52,476 nucleotides of DNA, taken from contig JARVKA010000009.1 in the NCBI GenBank assembly GCA_029775915.1, positions 1 to 52,476 on the forward strand, given 5' to 3'. Below the pieces are notes generated by a model that was not told the DNA's origin, searched no databases, and worked only from the letters and a program-made list of their open reading frames with translations. Positions 33,987-42,996 of this stretch are shown here, piece by piece. Made by a program: the position numbers and the translations under genes. The number at the start of each line of letters is the position of its first letter. Position 1 is the first letter of the stretch. The DNA is from Nitrososphaeria archaeon (GTDB taxonomy: Archaea; Thermoproteota; Nitrososphaeria; Nitrososphaerales; JANXEG01).

Positions 33987-34157
33987 TCAATATGTATTCT
34001 TAAATAAAAAGAATCTATTCGTGTTTAAACTCTTATTTTGACGAGCTTTATGTTGATAACACTCATGATCCAATTCTAAATGAAGCTCTAATGCAACCTT
34101 TGTAGTAAAGTATCTGGCACAATATGGGCATTTTTCATATAGATAAAACCTTTTCAT
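33987..34157 (-). CDS. Small C2H2 zinc finger protein (56 aa)
   Basis: A 56-residue frame from ATG 34157 to a stop at 33987 reads MKRFYLYEKCPYCARYFTTK, then VALELHLELDH, then a basic/polar tail. The C-x2-C...F...L-x2-H-x4-H pattern is a classical C2H2 finger, a form common among tiny archaeal nucleic-acid or protein-binding proteins. Upstream A/T-rich DNA could hold a promoter. It occupies most of what would otherwise be an empty 350-nt gap between the RACo-like gene and ino1. The function is unknown. Confidence 0.72.
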   Translation of the reverse strand: MKRFYLYEKCPYCARYFTTKVALELHLELDHECYQHKARQNKSLNTNRFFLFKNTY

Positions 34158-34238
34158 ACCTTAATTAATAAATTCTTTAATGATACTTTTTTAATTATGT
34201 GCAGATTATGATACAAGATGGTAAAATTTTTATAACAT

Positions 34239-35309
34239 TCACCTAAGGTATATTTCTTTAAATCTTTGATAAGATTCATCAAGATTCATTATTTTTGGAG
34301 AGCGTTTAAAACCATAATTACAAATTTCATTCACCAAACCATAATATCCATTTCTCCTTGCGAATTGAACTGCTCTAATAACATCTAAAAGGATATTACC
34401 TGCATTCGGTCCATCTCTTGTTTTCAAATAAATATCTATTTTGATTGGTGAACCAAGAAAGCCTTCACCTTCAATCCAAAAGTAGCTAACTCGATTATTG
34501 CCAAGGTAATCTACATAATCTGTCGTACCCGCAACACTTTCAAATTCATAAGGAATTTCACTAATAATTGCATTCGTTTTCAATATGCGCTTATTCGCTT
34601 TAATCTCCTCATCTATCGTGTTTAAAGTCTCTAAACCTCCACCAACATCCAATTGATAACTCTTCAAAACCTTCACCCCTCTTTTATGCATAAATGAAAG
34701 AATTCCCTTATGAAAAACGGTACCGCCAAATTGGCTCATTAAATCATCGCCAATCAATACGAGTTTTGAATCTTCAAACCCCTTTACCAATTCTTCATTA
34801 GAGATTATAGGAGATGGTGTACAATTTATGAAGCTACACTTTGCTTGAAGTGCGGCTTTTGCATAAGCATAAGAGGATTTATCCATACCTGATGAGATTA
34901 AATTCACGAAAATATCTACCTTACCCTCAATGAGAATTTTGGCTATATCCTCAATGCTAACTTCATTATTACTTAAGTTAATCGCTTGCTTCAAATAGGG
35001 TGATAATCGATCGAGTAAAATACCCTCCCTTACCTTTACACCAAAACTCTTAAGGTTAACATACTTTGCTACATTATTCGGTGGCATAAATATAGCTTCA
35101 GTTAAATCCAAACCTACCTTATTGGAATCAATATCAAAAGCTTCAACAATCTCAATATCAGAAACTCTAAAACCACCAACTACTCGATGCCATAAACCTG
35201 GTAATGTATCATCTTTACCATAATATTGCAATCCTTGAATTAATACACTCGCACAATTTCCTACACCAGCGATAGCTATTCGAATCCTCTCAGACATAAT
35301 CATCACCAT
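34239..35309 (-). CDS. ino1: Myo-inositol-1-phosphate synthase
   Basis: A 356-residue NAD-dependent synthase turning glucose-6-phosphate into L-myo-inositol-1-phosphate for inositol phospholipids or compatible solutes. It shows the Rossmann start IAIAGVGNCASVLIQGLQYY, the family stretch GLWHRVVGGFRVSDIEIVEA, INLISSG-like VFVNLISSGMD, IGDDLMSQFGGTVFHKGIL, and DGPNAGNILLDVIRAVQFAR. Length matches the short archaeal form. The likely start is ATG 35297 (MSERIRIAI); the frame extends a few codons upstream and touches the next gene. Confidence 0.94.
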   Translation of the reverse strand: MVMIMSERIRIAIAGVGNCASVLIQGLQYYGKDDTLPGLWHRVVGGFRVSDIEIVEAFDIDSNKVGLDLTEAIFMPPNNVAKYVNLKSFGVKVREGILLDRLSPYLKQAINLSNNEVSIEDIAKILIEGKVDIFVNLISSGMDKSSYAYAKAALQAKCSFINCTPSPIISNEELVKGFEDSKLVLIGDDLMSQFGGTVFHKGILSFMHKRGVKVLKSYQLDVGGGLETLNTIDEEIKANKRILKTNAIISEIPYEFESVAGTTDYVDYLGNNRVSYFWIEGEGFLGSPIKIDIYLKTRDGPNAGNILLDVIRAVQFARRNGYYGLVNEICNYGFKRSPKIMNLDESYQRFKEIYLR

Positions 35310-35530
35310 TACCTTAACTTACTTATTAAAGCTATACCTCCAGATATTATAAATAAAATTGATATTAGGTAAAAAACCATTGAAACTTGCTCTAAGAGTG
35401 GTGTGGTAGCGGTAATGTAAGAAATAACAATGCCAATTATCACAAATATCAATCCGAGAATTCGAATGAGAATATCCAATCTAGTTTCTATAATTTTCTT
35501 TGAGCTTGACATCGCCATACTATTCACCAA
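35309..35530 (-). CDS. Small two-TM membrane protein
   Basis: A 73-residue protein with two hydrophobic helices (LDILIRILGLIFVIIGIVIS and VSMVFYLISILFIISGGIAL) and short basic ends. No family is recognised. It overlaps the extended ino1 frame by a base and lies 22 nt downstream of the topo VI A gene, so it is probably co-transcribed with ino1 and may assist inositol-lipid metabolism; that role is only a positional guess. Confidence 0.65.
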   Translation of the reverse strand: MVNSMAMSSSKKIIETRLDILIRILGLIFVIIGIVISYITATTPLLEQVSMVFYLISILFIISGGIALISKLR

Positions 35531-35551
35531 TAAACTTATTAGACCTTTCTA

Positions 35552-36652
35552 TTAAAAACTCTTAATTTCACTCAACTTTTTGGGCAAGTATTTATCAGTA
35601 ATTGTAGTTAAGCCATATTTAGAGAAAGCTTCTAATTCACTCTTTCTTTTAATCTCTAAGAATACATCAAGCTCTCTTTGCCATATCCCACCCTTATACC
35701 TTGGATCTTTTTTCAACTCATAAATTCTTTTAATATCAGCTTCAGTAAGTCGAACGCTAGGCAATTTATACTCTATAATATCTGAGCCCCAAATTCCGAT
35801 CCATTTGGCTGACGGTACCGTTAATTCTCTTAAATGAGCTGCATTTGCTGACCCTGATATAATAACCATCGCTATATGCTCACCGTATACATCGCCATCC
35901 GTTAGAATATAAACGGGTAAGTTCAATTCTTGATTCAATCTTCTCAGCATGTAGCGTGTGGAGCGTGGAGGTTGGCCAGCGGTATCGATAATTAATGCTT
36001 TATACCTCTTAGGAATATTCTCTTCAACAAATCTAGTGAATAAACCTCCTTTTTCAACAGCTATCACCATCTCAGCCGATGTATCTATAAATTCTGCTGT
36101 GCTAAGACTTGGGCCTATTAAATAACCATCTGGATGTGAGGCTAAATTGAGTCTCTTCCCTTCATAACCCGGGACGGTATATTCAATAGTAAGATCACCA
36201 AAAATCGCTGAACGCTCCTCAGGATATACATTAAAATCCTCTCTAGCCCTTCCCAATAATACCTCAAGATCGGTTATCATCTCATCAGATTCATCTTGAT
36301 CAGTAAAATCTATACCATATGCTTGAGAAGAATAAAAAACATCTCGAAGCGTGGATGTTTTTCCCTCATTTATCAATTTATTTACAAAAGATGCTAACCA
36401 TATGAGTTGAGTGAAAGGCCGGATATGTTTAATATTTTGTGAAGACCTTCTCACCATACTTTGACCTAACACGTATTGTTTTAACTCCTCATTGTATACA
36501 ATATTTCTTACAGATCTACTTGGAAAGATTACTTCGGGAAATATTCCATTATTTAAAGATTGATAAATCATCATACCCAATTTTTTAAGTTGTTGCTTAA
36601 CTTCCTCTTTTTTACGGCTAATCTTTATTGGAGTGTGTTTTTCATGATTCAT
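35552..36652 (-). CDS. top6A: DNA topoisomerase VI subunit A
   Basis: The Spo11-like DNA-cleaving subunit of type IIB topoisomerase. The catalytic tyrosine lies in SLRD-like TLRDVFYSSQAYG, the Toprim metal glutamate in MVIAVEKGGLFTRF, and the DxD in VYILTDGDVYGEHIAMV. The helical end LKKDPRYKGGIWQRELDVFL is typical. I chose ATG 36652; a TTG-initiated extension to 36676 would overlap top6B. Together with subunit B it forms the heterotetramer that relaxes and decatenates DNA. Confidence 0.96.
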   Translation of the reverse strand: MNHEKHTPIKISRKKEEVKQQLKKLGMMIYQSLNNGIFPEVIFPSRSVRNIVYNEELKQYVLGQSMVRRSSQNIKHIRPFTQLIWLASFVNKLINEGKTSTLRDVFYSSQAYGIDFTDQDESDEMITDLEVLLGRAREDFNVYPEERSAIFGDLTIEYTVPGYEGKRLNLASHPDGYLIGPSLSTAEFIDTSAEMVIAVEKGGLFTRFVEENIPKRYKALIIDTAGQPPRSTRYMLRRLNQELNLPVYILTDGDVYGEHIAMVIISGSANAAHLRELTVPSAKWIGIWGSDIIEYKLPSVRLTEADIKRIYELKKDPRYKGGIWQRELDVFLEIKRKSELEAFSKYGLTTITDKYLPKKLSEIKSF

Positions 36653-36659
36653 TTTATAA

Positions 36660-38168
36660 CTACCCAATTTTACCAATTAATTTTTTGTATTGCGGCAATC
36701 TTTTTGCACCACTCAACTCAGTAGAAAATTGTGCAATAAGTGGTAAATATTTCTCATAAATATTAATCTTCCTTTTTATCATCTCCATCGAGCCTTTCTT
36801 TGATAAATATGAACTTAACCTTCTCAATACTTCACGAATGCCATTCTTTAACTCCCTCTCAATTTCAGGTCTATCAGCCAAATACTCCTTACCCACTGTT
36901 TTGTAAGGAACTTTTGTTGAGCAAATATGAGTTATTATAGCTAAAGGAGCGTCCGAAGGTATTTTGTAACGTTTCCAATCAACCTCTTCATGAATAACCT
37001 TCCATGATATATCATTAGCTTCATCATAAAGAAGAGGGATACGATTTGCAAATCTAAAGAGCTTTAAACCTGGCTGTAAAACTTTCCCTCCATAAGCCAA
37101 GCCTATCTCCACAATAAATGGGAAGCCAGAGTAAGCTGATGGTGGGCGAGTAGTAACAGCGATAAACTCAGGCTTTAACTCTTTATTAATTCCTGCAGCT
37201 AAAATCTCCTCGCCAATTGGAGATAAACAACTTGCATCAGGTTGAAGAAAGCCATTATAATTGTGCAAAGCTTCAACAAATGATACAATTTCATCATCAT
37301 TTAGAGACTTTGGACTTCGATTCAAATCAATATTAGCATATTCAAGGAATTTTCGAGCGATTCTTTTGCCCACCCTATGAAAATTTTTATACATAAACTT
37401 TAACATTGTATCTTGCTTAGATTGCCTTAACATCCTTTTGAGAGCCTCTACATCAATACCATAGGGATGTGGGAGGGTTTCTTGAGGGGGTTTTGGCATA
37501 ATTTGTGTCGCTCTTTGAAAGATCGTTATAAAACCTTGTGGATCCATAAAAGTGATATTTGCATAAGGCGCTACCATTGCGGTTTGCCTTAAATACTCAT
37601 AAATCTTTAGTGAGGCGCGTTGAAAATCCCCCTCTAATGTTATTTCAACTGATGTTCCAGTCTCTCCATTCGCTGGGTGTTGAGCCTTTCTAACAATATT
37701 TGGCGTATTATCTTGAATATTAATAAAAAGTTCAAAAGTGTGAATCGTTTTACCATCTGATGATGTGGATACGATTACAGGCTTATTTGTAGTAATCTGA
37801 CCATATAATATTGCCATTGTGCCACCCATACCGAATATACCTCTTGATTGACGCAATAGAAACTTTGAGCCAAAAAAGATCTTCCCAAAAGCGTTAGGCA
37901 CATATTTAGGATCTACACCAGGACCATTATCCTTAACTTTAATCACGTAGGGTTTAGGATCGGGTTGTAAATCATTTAAAGCAGATATTCTAATATAAAT
38001 CTCGGGCAATATTTGGAATAACTCACAAGCATCAAGAGAGTTTTCAATTAACTCTCTAACCGCAGAATATAAGGCACGTGATGGATTTGTGAAACCAGCT
38101 AAATCTCTATTTCTATAAAAAAATTCACTCGGAGAGATTTCAGTATAAACTACTCGGGATTTAGACAT
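36660..38168 (-). CDS. top6B: DNA topoisomerase VI subunit B
   Basis: A 502-residue GHKL ATPase subunit. It has ELIENSLDACELFQ (N-box), IKVKDNGPGVDPKYV (G1), SRGIFGMGGTMAILYGQ (ATP lid) and the transducer region with KVPYKTVGKEYLADRPEIER. The ATG at 38168, overlapping the end of the KH gene by 8 nt, gives the normal N-terminus MSKSRVVYTEISPSEFFYRN. A longer in-frame start at 38246 is unlikely. It stops 8 nt before top6A. Confidence 0.96.
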   Translation of the reverse strand: MSKSRVVYTEISPSEFFYRNRDLAGFTNPSRALYSAVRELIENSLDACELFQILPEIYIRISALNDLQPDPKPYVIKVKDNGPGVDPKYVPNAFGKIFFGSKFLLRQSRGIFGMGGTMAILYGQITTNKPVIVSTSSDGKTIHTFELFINIQDNTPNIVRKAQHPANGETGTSVEITLEGDFQRASLKIYEYLRQTAMVAPYANITFMDPQGFITIFQRATQIMPKPPQETLPHPYGIDVEALKRMLRQSKQDTMLKFMYKNFHRVGKRIARKFLEYANIDLNRSPKSLNDDEIVSFVEALHNYNGFLQPDASCLSPIGEEILAAGINKELKPEFIAVTTRPPSAYSGFPFIVEIGLAYGGKVLQPGLKLFRFANRIPLLYDEANDISWKVIHEEVDWKRYKIPSDAPLAIITHICSTKVPYKTVGKEYLADRPEIERELKNGIREVLRRLSSYLSKKGSMEMIKRKINIYEKYLPLIAQFSTELSGAKRLPQYKKLIGKIG

Positions 38169-38739
38169 ACGATTCGCCCCCTTCCCACAATTTAAGCCTA
38201 TCCATTTTCGCTTTTGTTCTAATTTTTTGTAACATATTATAAACAACTTTGTGAGGACTACCTGTAGCTAACATTACCACAGCATCTGTAGCTGTCTTAA
38301 CTTGATCCACATCACCTATAATCGCTACCATATGGCCATAAACCGAAATATTCGCCTCTGTAAGCTCCTCGATAATTCTTCTCGCTTTACCATTCAAACC
38401 TATAATCCTACCCTTTATTCTTTGCAAATTGCTTTTAGATTTGCCAGCGTAATTTTTTAGATCAATTATATTAAGAACGGTATTCTCATCGAGTAATCTA
38501 AAAGCTCTCATTGGTGAGAATCCTCTCGCTATTGCAGCTACTATATCAACAGCCTTTAATGGTAAGCTTTCTGTAAGATTACCAGTACTTTTAATTAATA
38601 CTTCTCCAGTTTTGCTATCTACCTTAATCTTTACTCCACACTTTTTCTCAATCTCAGCCTTTACTTTCCCACCTTTACCTATTAATACGCCAATTCGATC
38701 AAGTGGTAATTTTATAACCCTTTCAAAACTCATTATCAA
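38161..38739 (-). CDS. KH-domain RNA-binding protein (Dim2/Pno1-like)
   Basis: A 192-residue protein with two KH domains. KH1 carries the GxxG loop in IGVLIGKGGKVKAEIEKKCG, and KH2 has LQRIKGRIIGLNGKARRIIE followed by TEANISVYGHMVAIIGD. The archaeal/eukaryotic Dim2/Pno1 family assists 16S/18S rRNA 3'-end maturation and partners with Rio kinases and Nob1. Its gene overlaps rio1 by 17 nt and top6B by 8 nt, a layout retained in many archaea. Confidence 0.92.
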   Translation of the reverse strand: MIMSFERVIKLPLDRIGVLIGKGGKVKAEIEKKCGVKIKVDSKTGEVLIKSTGNLTESLPLKAVDIVAAIARGFSPMRAFRLLDENTVLNIIDLKNYAGKSKSNLQRIKGRIIGLNGKARRIIEELTEANISVYGHMVAIIGDVDQVKTATDAVVMLATGSPHKVVYNMLQKIRTKAKMDRLKLWEGGESYV

Positions 38740-39526
38740 CCACCTTTTTAAAGATAATGGATTCAGACTCTACATCAATCCCTCTTTTCATAAAGAATCG
38801 ATTAATATTAAATATATCACGCATGAGGAATTGATGGGCTGATGGGTGGCCTAGATCAACTGCTGAACCTAAATCAAAGATTATCAATTCCCCATGCCAC
38901 TTAAAGATATTATATTCAGAGAGATCGGCATGAACAAGTTTAGCTTTTCTATACATATTTTTGATTATAGATATAACTTTTTTATAATCGGTTTTGGTAA
39001 CTTCAACTTCATTTAAAAGTGGTGCTGGATGGTTATCCTCACCTATAAACTCCATAACAAGAACATTCTTCATTACAGCGATTGGTTGAGGGACCCTAAT
39101 TCCAGCGTTAAAAGCGGTAACAAGATTTCTATATTCTTTACGAGCCCATAATTCAACAATATTTTTCATACCTTTCTTAACTCTATTAAATCTTGGATCG
39201 CCCATAATGTATGGTAATCTTTTTTTAAATTCAGCAGTAGTAACGAGAAATATTTTAACTGCAACACTCGAACCATCCTCCCGCTCACCTCTATAAATCC
39301 TAGCTTCTTTGCCAGAATCTACAACACCATGTAAATATCTAAAAACATTTGAATTCATTAAATGGTATAAAACCATTAATGTAGATTTATCGAATACTTC
39401 TTCTAAAGCAGCTCTCTCAGATGAGCGATCCTTTATTAAGAATCGATCCCTTCTCTCCAGTGTGGTGAGTTTGTGAACTAATTGCCTTACTATCTTTTTA
39501 TCAAGGGGTTGTTCAAACTCAGCCAT
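38723..39526 (-). CDS. rio1: RIO1-type serine protein kinase/ATPase
   Basis: A 267-residue RIO kinase. VVDSGKEARIYRGEREDGSS is the RIO ATP loop, followed by VAVKIFLVTTAEFKKR, hinge VLVMEFIGEDN, catalytic LVHADLSEYNIF and the metal-binding IIFDLGSAVDLGHPSA. It acts as an ATPase/kinase in late small-subunit maturation, the same pathway as the coupled KH protein. The C-terminus (FFMKRGIDVESESIIFKKV) is as expected. Confidence 0.94.
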   Translation of the reverse strand: MAEFEQPLDKKIVRQLVHKLTTLERRDRFLIKDRSSERAALEEVFDKSTLMVLYHLMNSNVFRYLHGVVDSGKEARIYRGEREDGSSVAVKIFLVTTAEFKKRLPYIMGDPRFNRVKKGMKNIVELWARKEYRNLVTAFNAGIRVPQPIAVMKNVLVMEFIGEDNHPAPLLNEVEVTKTDYKKVISIIKNMYRKAKLVHADLSEYNIFKWHGELIIFDLGSAVDLGHPSAHQFLMRDIFNINRFFMKRGIDVESESIIFKKVVDNEF

Positions 39527-39677
39527 ATCTCTAATTCCCCACTATTTATTTTGGTTATATTTAAGTGCTGGTGAAATAATAACATTATTCATACTTTTAG
39601 TTTTAATTCTGAATGATATTAAGATGCATTATCTAAAATTAAGCTCATTTTTATAAACTCATGAATAAAAAATGTTA

Positions 39678-41462
39678 TTAAAAGCCATACAATGGGTTTA
39701 CCTTACGTCTAATCTTAATAATCTCATCTAAAACCTTAACCTCATCCTCACTTAATCTATGCATATATTTACTCTTCAAAAGCTTTACATCGGCTTCATC
39801 AGGAAGTGTGTAAAGAATTTCACCCTCATGGATTTGCCTACCTACTATAGGCTCCATCATAGAGATAGCGACTTGTGAACCAGCGTAAGCTTCATTTATA
39901 TTTTCACCCTTATCTTGAATTTGATGAACTGTACCAATAGTCTTACCATTCTCATTCATAACCGTAACCTTTTGCTTAAGTCTACCATATAAAACCTCAA
40001 TTCCAAAAATCGCTGGATTACTCCTTCTAAACACATACCCTTTAAGTATGCGGAATTTGCAAGGTGGTGTTAATTTCATAAACTCTAAGCGCTCAGCAGC
40101 TTCCTTCTCTTTTGTAACCCAGTCCAAATAACTTTGAATTAAATTATACACTATAGGATCTGAGAAAACTCTGATATTATACTTAGCAGCTTCATCCTCT
40201 GCATCAGGTAATAGTTTAACACCAAAGGTTAATACCACACCCAAATAAGGATCAACTTTTGCCACAGTACTCGCTTCAATTATATCCCTTCTTGTCACGG
40301 GACCTATATCAGCGATTCTTATCGGAACATTTCTCCGCTTCAACATCTCTACAATAGCTTCAAGAGAGCCGAGAGTGTCAGCTTTAACAATTACACCAAT
40401 ATTATCAGTATTAATAAAAACTCTTTTAACTTCACTCTCAATTGATTTAATCGCCTCTTTAATATCATTAGATGTTTCAACACCAAATAAAGGAGTACCA
40501 GCTAAAACTCCTTCTAAATCTTGAGTAATGAGTTTAACACCAGCTGCAGCACTTACAAACTCAACAGGTGTGAATTTATCACGGGGGTCTCTCATTTCAT
40601 CTAATGGCTTTGGCATAAATAAAGCTTTAACCTTAGTTACTACAGCACCATCTCTCTTGCCTAACACCACAGTATCGCCAACCTTTAACGTACCATCTAA
40701 AAGTATCACATTAGCAGTGTAACCTAAACCCATCTCTTCCTTCACCTCTAAAGTAATGCCTCGCGCCAATTTTGAGGTTAAAGTGAGTCTCTTCGTTAAA
40801 TACTGTTGAGCTAATCCTATCAATATCGCCATAAGCTCGGGTATGCCTTCACCAGTTTTAGCACTCACAGGCACAATCGCAATCTCTTTAGTGAAATCTC
40901 TTACACGATAAAAAGCTTCAGATTTGAAATTTAAGCGTGAAAAACTTCCAACCACGTTGTATATTTTTTCATCTAACTCTTTAATTACTGAATCATCTTG
41001 AATTTTTAAAGAATTAGTAAAATAAGGAGTATTACCACTTCTCCAACCAGGTATTAAATCTATTTTATTTAATGCTACTACAAAAGGAACTTTTCTACTC
41101 CTTAAAATTTCCACACTCTCATAAGTTTGAACCTCAAAGCCTTTCAAAATATCAATCACCAATATCGCTAAATCAGCCGCTGAACCCCCTCTACTACGTA
41201 AATTCGCAAATACTTCATGCCCTGGTGTATCTATTACTAATAAACCGGGAAGGCGAATCTCAGCTTTAAATGAGGCTAATAAAGGTCCACAAATTTGCTT
41301 TAATGTCTCAATTGGGAAGAAACTTGCACCTATATGTTGTGTCATTCCTCCAACCTCTCTTGCTTGAACTGCAGTACCACGAATTTTATCCAATAAGGAG
41401 GTCTTTCCTGAATCTACATGGCCCAATACTACAACCACTGGTTGCCTTATTTGATTAGTCAA
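39678..41462 (-). CDS. infB: Translation initiation factor aIF5B
   Basis: A 594-residue GTPase that promotes subunit joining. The G domain shows GHVDSGKTSLLDKIRG, VGGMTQHIGASFFP (switch I), LVIDTPGHEVFANLR, VALNKIDLIP and VSAKTGEGI. Domains II-IV follow with KEEMGLGYTANVILLDGTLK and VIVKADTLGSLEAIVEML. Length is normal and no intein interrupts the GTPase motifs, a site where some archaea carry one. It stands alone between rio1 and ndk with about 150 and 78 nt of spacing. Confidence 0.96.
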   Translation of the reverse strand: MTNQIRQPVVVVLGHVDSGKTSLLDKIRGTAVQAREVGGMTQHIGASFFPIETLKQICGPLLASFKAEIRLPGLLVIDTPGHEVFANLRSRGGSAADLAILVIDILKGFEVQTYESVEILRSRKVPFVVALNKIDLIPGWRSGNTPYFTNSLKIQDDSVIKELDEKIYNVVGSFSRLNFKSEAFYRVRDFTKEIAIVPVSAKTGEGIPELMAILIGLAQQYLTKRLTLTSKLARGITLEVKEEMGLGYTANVILLDGTLKVGDTVVLGKRDGAVVTKVKALFMPKPLDEMRDPRDKFTPVEFVSAAAGVKLITQDLEGVLAGTPLFGVETSNDIKEAIKSIESEVKRVFINTDNIGVIVKADTLGSLEAIVEMLKRRNVPIRIADIGPVTRRDIIEASTVAKVDPYLGVVLTFGVKLLPDAEDEAAKYNIRVFSDPIVYNLIQSYLDWVTKEKEAAERLEFMKLTPPCKFRILKGYVFRRSNPAIFGIEVLYGRLKQKVTVMNENGKTIGTVHQIQDKGENINEAYAGSQVAISMMEPIVGRQIHEGEILYTLPDEADVKLLKSKYMHRLSEDEVKVLDEIIKIRRKVNPLYGF

Positions 41463-41540
41463 ATCATCAACCTCATGCTTACAACTTTATTATCATGATG
41501 GGATTTATTATCAAATAAGTTTTTATTAAAATTTGAATAT

Positions 41541-41942
41541 CTAGGAAAAAATGATTTTGGATTCTCTAATAAAATTCTCAACCGAATCTGAAGCGTGTAT
41601 AAGATTTTCCGTTATAGCTAAACCATAATCGCCACGAATAGTTCCAGGAGCGGCTTCCAAAGGATTTGTTGAACCAATCATTTTTCTCACCACACTTATT
41701 GATGATGGGCCTTCAAGTATAGCTGCAACTACTGGCCCTGAGGTTATGAATGATATCAATTCCTCATAAAAGTGCTTTCCTACATGAGGGGCATAAAACT
41801 CTTCAGCTTGCTTTCTCGTCATTCTAAACATCTTTAAATCTACAATTTTAAAGCCCTTATTTTCAAATCTTGAAATAATCGCACCTATTAAACCTCTTCT
41901 CACACCATCAGGCTTTATTACAATTAAAGTTCTCTCAATCAT
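41541..41942 (-). CDS. ndk: Nucleoside diphosphate kinase
   Basis: A 133-residue enzyme balancing NTP pools. It opens with [20 protein letters not shown] and has [39 protein letters not shown] and the catalytic histidine in NLIHASDS. It overlaps the L24e gene by 4 nt and closes the L7Ae-S28e-L24e-ndk ribosomal string. Confidence 0.96.
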   Translation of the reverse strand: MIERTLIVIKPDGVRRGLIGAIISRFENKGFKIVDLKMFRMTRKQAEEFYAPHVGKHFYEELISFITSGPVVAAILEGPSSISVVRKMIGSTNPLEAAPGTIRGDYGLAITENLIHASDSVENFIRESKIIFS

Positions 41943-42130
41943 TTCTTTACCTCCATTTTATAAAAGCGGGTCCATTTAAGTTTACGAGGATCACGCTTCA
42001 ATTTTAAAGCGCTTTTTCTGCATTTCGATGAACAATACCACCGAACTGAACCATCATTCTTAACGAACATAATCCCTCGACCTAATGGTACATCCCCACC
42101 ACAAAAAGAGCATTTTTTACTTGTATACAA
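41939..42130 (-). CDS. rpl24e: 50S ribosomal protein L24e (eL24)
   Basis: A 63-residue zinc-ribbon protein with [20 protein letters not shown] and [20 protein letters not shown]; four cysteines bind zinc. It lies 6 nt after S28e and overlaps ndk by 4 nt, the conserved archaeal order. Confidence 0.95.
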   Translation of the reverse strand: MYTSKKCSFCGGDVPLGRGIMFVKNDGSVRWYCSSKCRKSALKLKRDPRKLKWTRFYKMEVKK

Positions 42131-42136
42131 GATTAA

Positions 42137-42352
42137 TCACTTAATCTTACGAGCTTCACGTTCTACCTCTCTTAACATTAATATATCTCCAAGGCGAACT
42201 GGGCCTTTTACATTCCGAGTTAAGATACGACCTTTATCCCGACCTTCCATAATTTTAACCCTCACTTGAATTATTTCGCCAGATACGCCAGTCCTACCAA
42301 CGATTTGTATAACTTCAGCGGGAGTTAAACGTTCCTCTTGCGCTTTACTCAA
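42137..42352 (-). CDS. rps28e: 30S ribosomal protein S28e (eS28)
   Basis: A 71-residue OB-fold protein with [40 protein letters not shown] and the C-terminal [11 protein letters not shown]. It lies 3 nt downstream of L7Ae and 6 nt upstream of L24e. Confidence 0.96.
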   Translation of the reverse strand: MSKAQEERLTPAEVIQIVGRTGVSGEIIQVRVKIMEGRDKGRILTRNVKGPVRLGDILMLREVEREARKIK

Positions 42353-42355
42353 GAG

Positions 42356-42742
42356 TTACCGCCCTGCAGACTTATTTATTTTTGATATCGCATTAATTAT
42401 TTGCTCTATCAAACCTTGAGCTTCACCAGGCTCTATCACACAAGCTGAAGCAGCAGCTACATCTATACCCAATACCGAGCCCATTTGAGCTTTACTTGGT
42501 ACATAAACGTAAGGAACCTTCCTTTCTTCACAAAGTATTGGGAGATGAGCTACAACTTCAGGGGGCTCTACATCCTCAGCAATTACAACAAGTTTAGCCA
42601 ATCCTCTTTCAATAGCCTTTGTAGTTTCATTAGTACCTTTTTTAACCTTACCAGTTTGTCTAGCTTGCCTTAATGCTTCATAAGCAGCTTCAGAAATTTC
42701 TTTTGGTGTCTCGAATTTTACATAATAGGGTTTGGGGGTCAT
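42356..42742 (-). CDS. rpl7ae: 50S ribosomal protein L7Ae (eL8)
   Basis: A 128-residue kink-turn-binding protein with YEALRQARQTGKVKKGTNET, VVIAEDVEPPEVVAHLPILC and VPYVYVPSKAQMGSVLGIDV. In archaea it serves the ribosome, box C/D and H/ACA sRNPs and RNase P. The true start is ATG 42742 (MTPKPYYVKFETPKEIS), preceded by a TATA box at 42775-42784. The upstream in-frame ATG at 42853 would add 37 low-complexity residues across the promoter. An 18-bp palindrome lies just upstream of the TATA box. Confidence 0.95.
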   Translation of the reverse strand: MTPKPYYVKFETPKEISEAAYEALRQARQTGKVKKGTNETTKAIERGLAKLVVIAEDVEPPEVVAHLPILCEERKVPYVYVPSKAQMGSVLGIDVAAASACVIEPGEAQGLIEQIINAISKINKSAGR

Positions 42743-42774
42743 CTTCAATCGCCCATAAAAGCCTATTAAAGTGG

Positions 42775-42784
42775 TTTTATAAAA
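42775..42784 (-). promoter_or_regulatory. TATA box of the L7Ae-S28e-L24e-ndk operon
   Basis: On the minus strand, TTTTTATAAA lies about 35-40 nt before the ATG at 42742, consistent with a short leader of about 10-15 nt. Confidence 0.5.
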
Positions 42785-42800
42785 ATATGTTGCTAATTTA

Positions 42801-42818
42801 TTGTAACAAATGTTACAA
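42801..42818. promoter_or_regulatory. Perfect 18-bp palindrome upstream of the L7Ae promoter
   Basis: TTGTAACA-AA-TGTTACAA is a perfect 8-bp inverted repeat with a 2-bp centre. It lies about 17 nt upstream of the L7Ae TATA box, in the divergent region with tbp. Placement is right for a dimeric activator or repressor site. Confidence 0.5.
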
Positions 42819-42996
42819 TAAATAAAAGCAGATATTCCACGTATTATTACCATTGTGCATTTTAATCTTTTTAAAAATTATGAATCCTACAAGGATTTAT
42901 TTTATTGAGATAAATTTAATTGGGTTTTGACCTTTTGGTAGATTATTCATTAATCTTATCTTTATTTATTAATAAATGTGATTCAACATTAAGAGA

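Noticed and set aside
39678-41462. Intein in aIF5B
   Set aside because: Length is normal and GTPase motifs are uninterrupted, with no Hedgehog/intein-like block.
42743-42853. 37-residue extension of L7Ae
   Set aside because: It would be translated across the TATA box and palindrome; L7Ae normally starts near MTPKPYYVKFETP.
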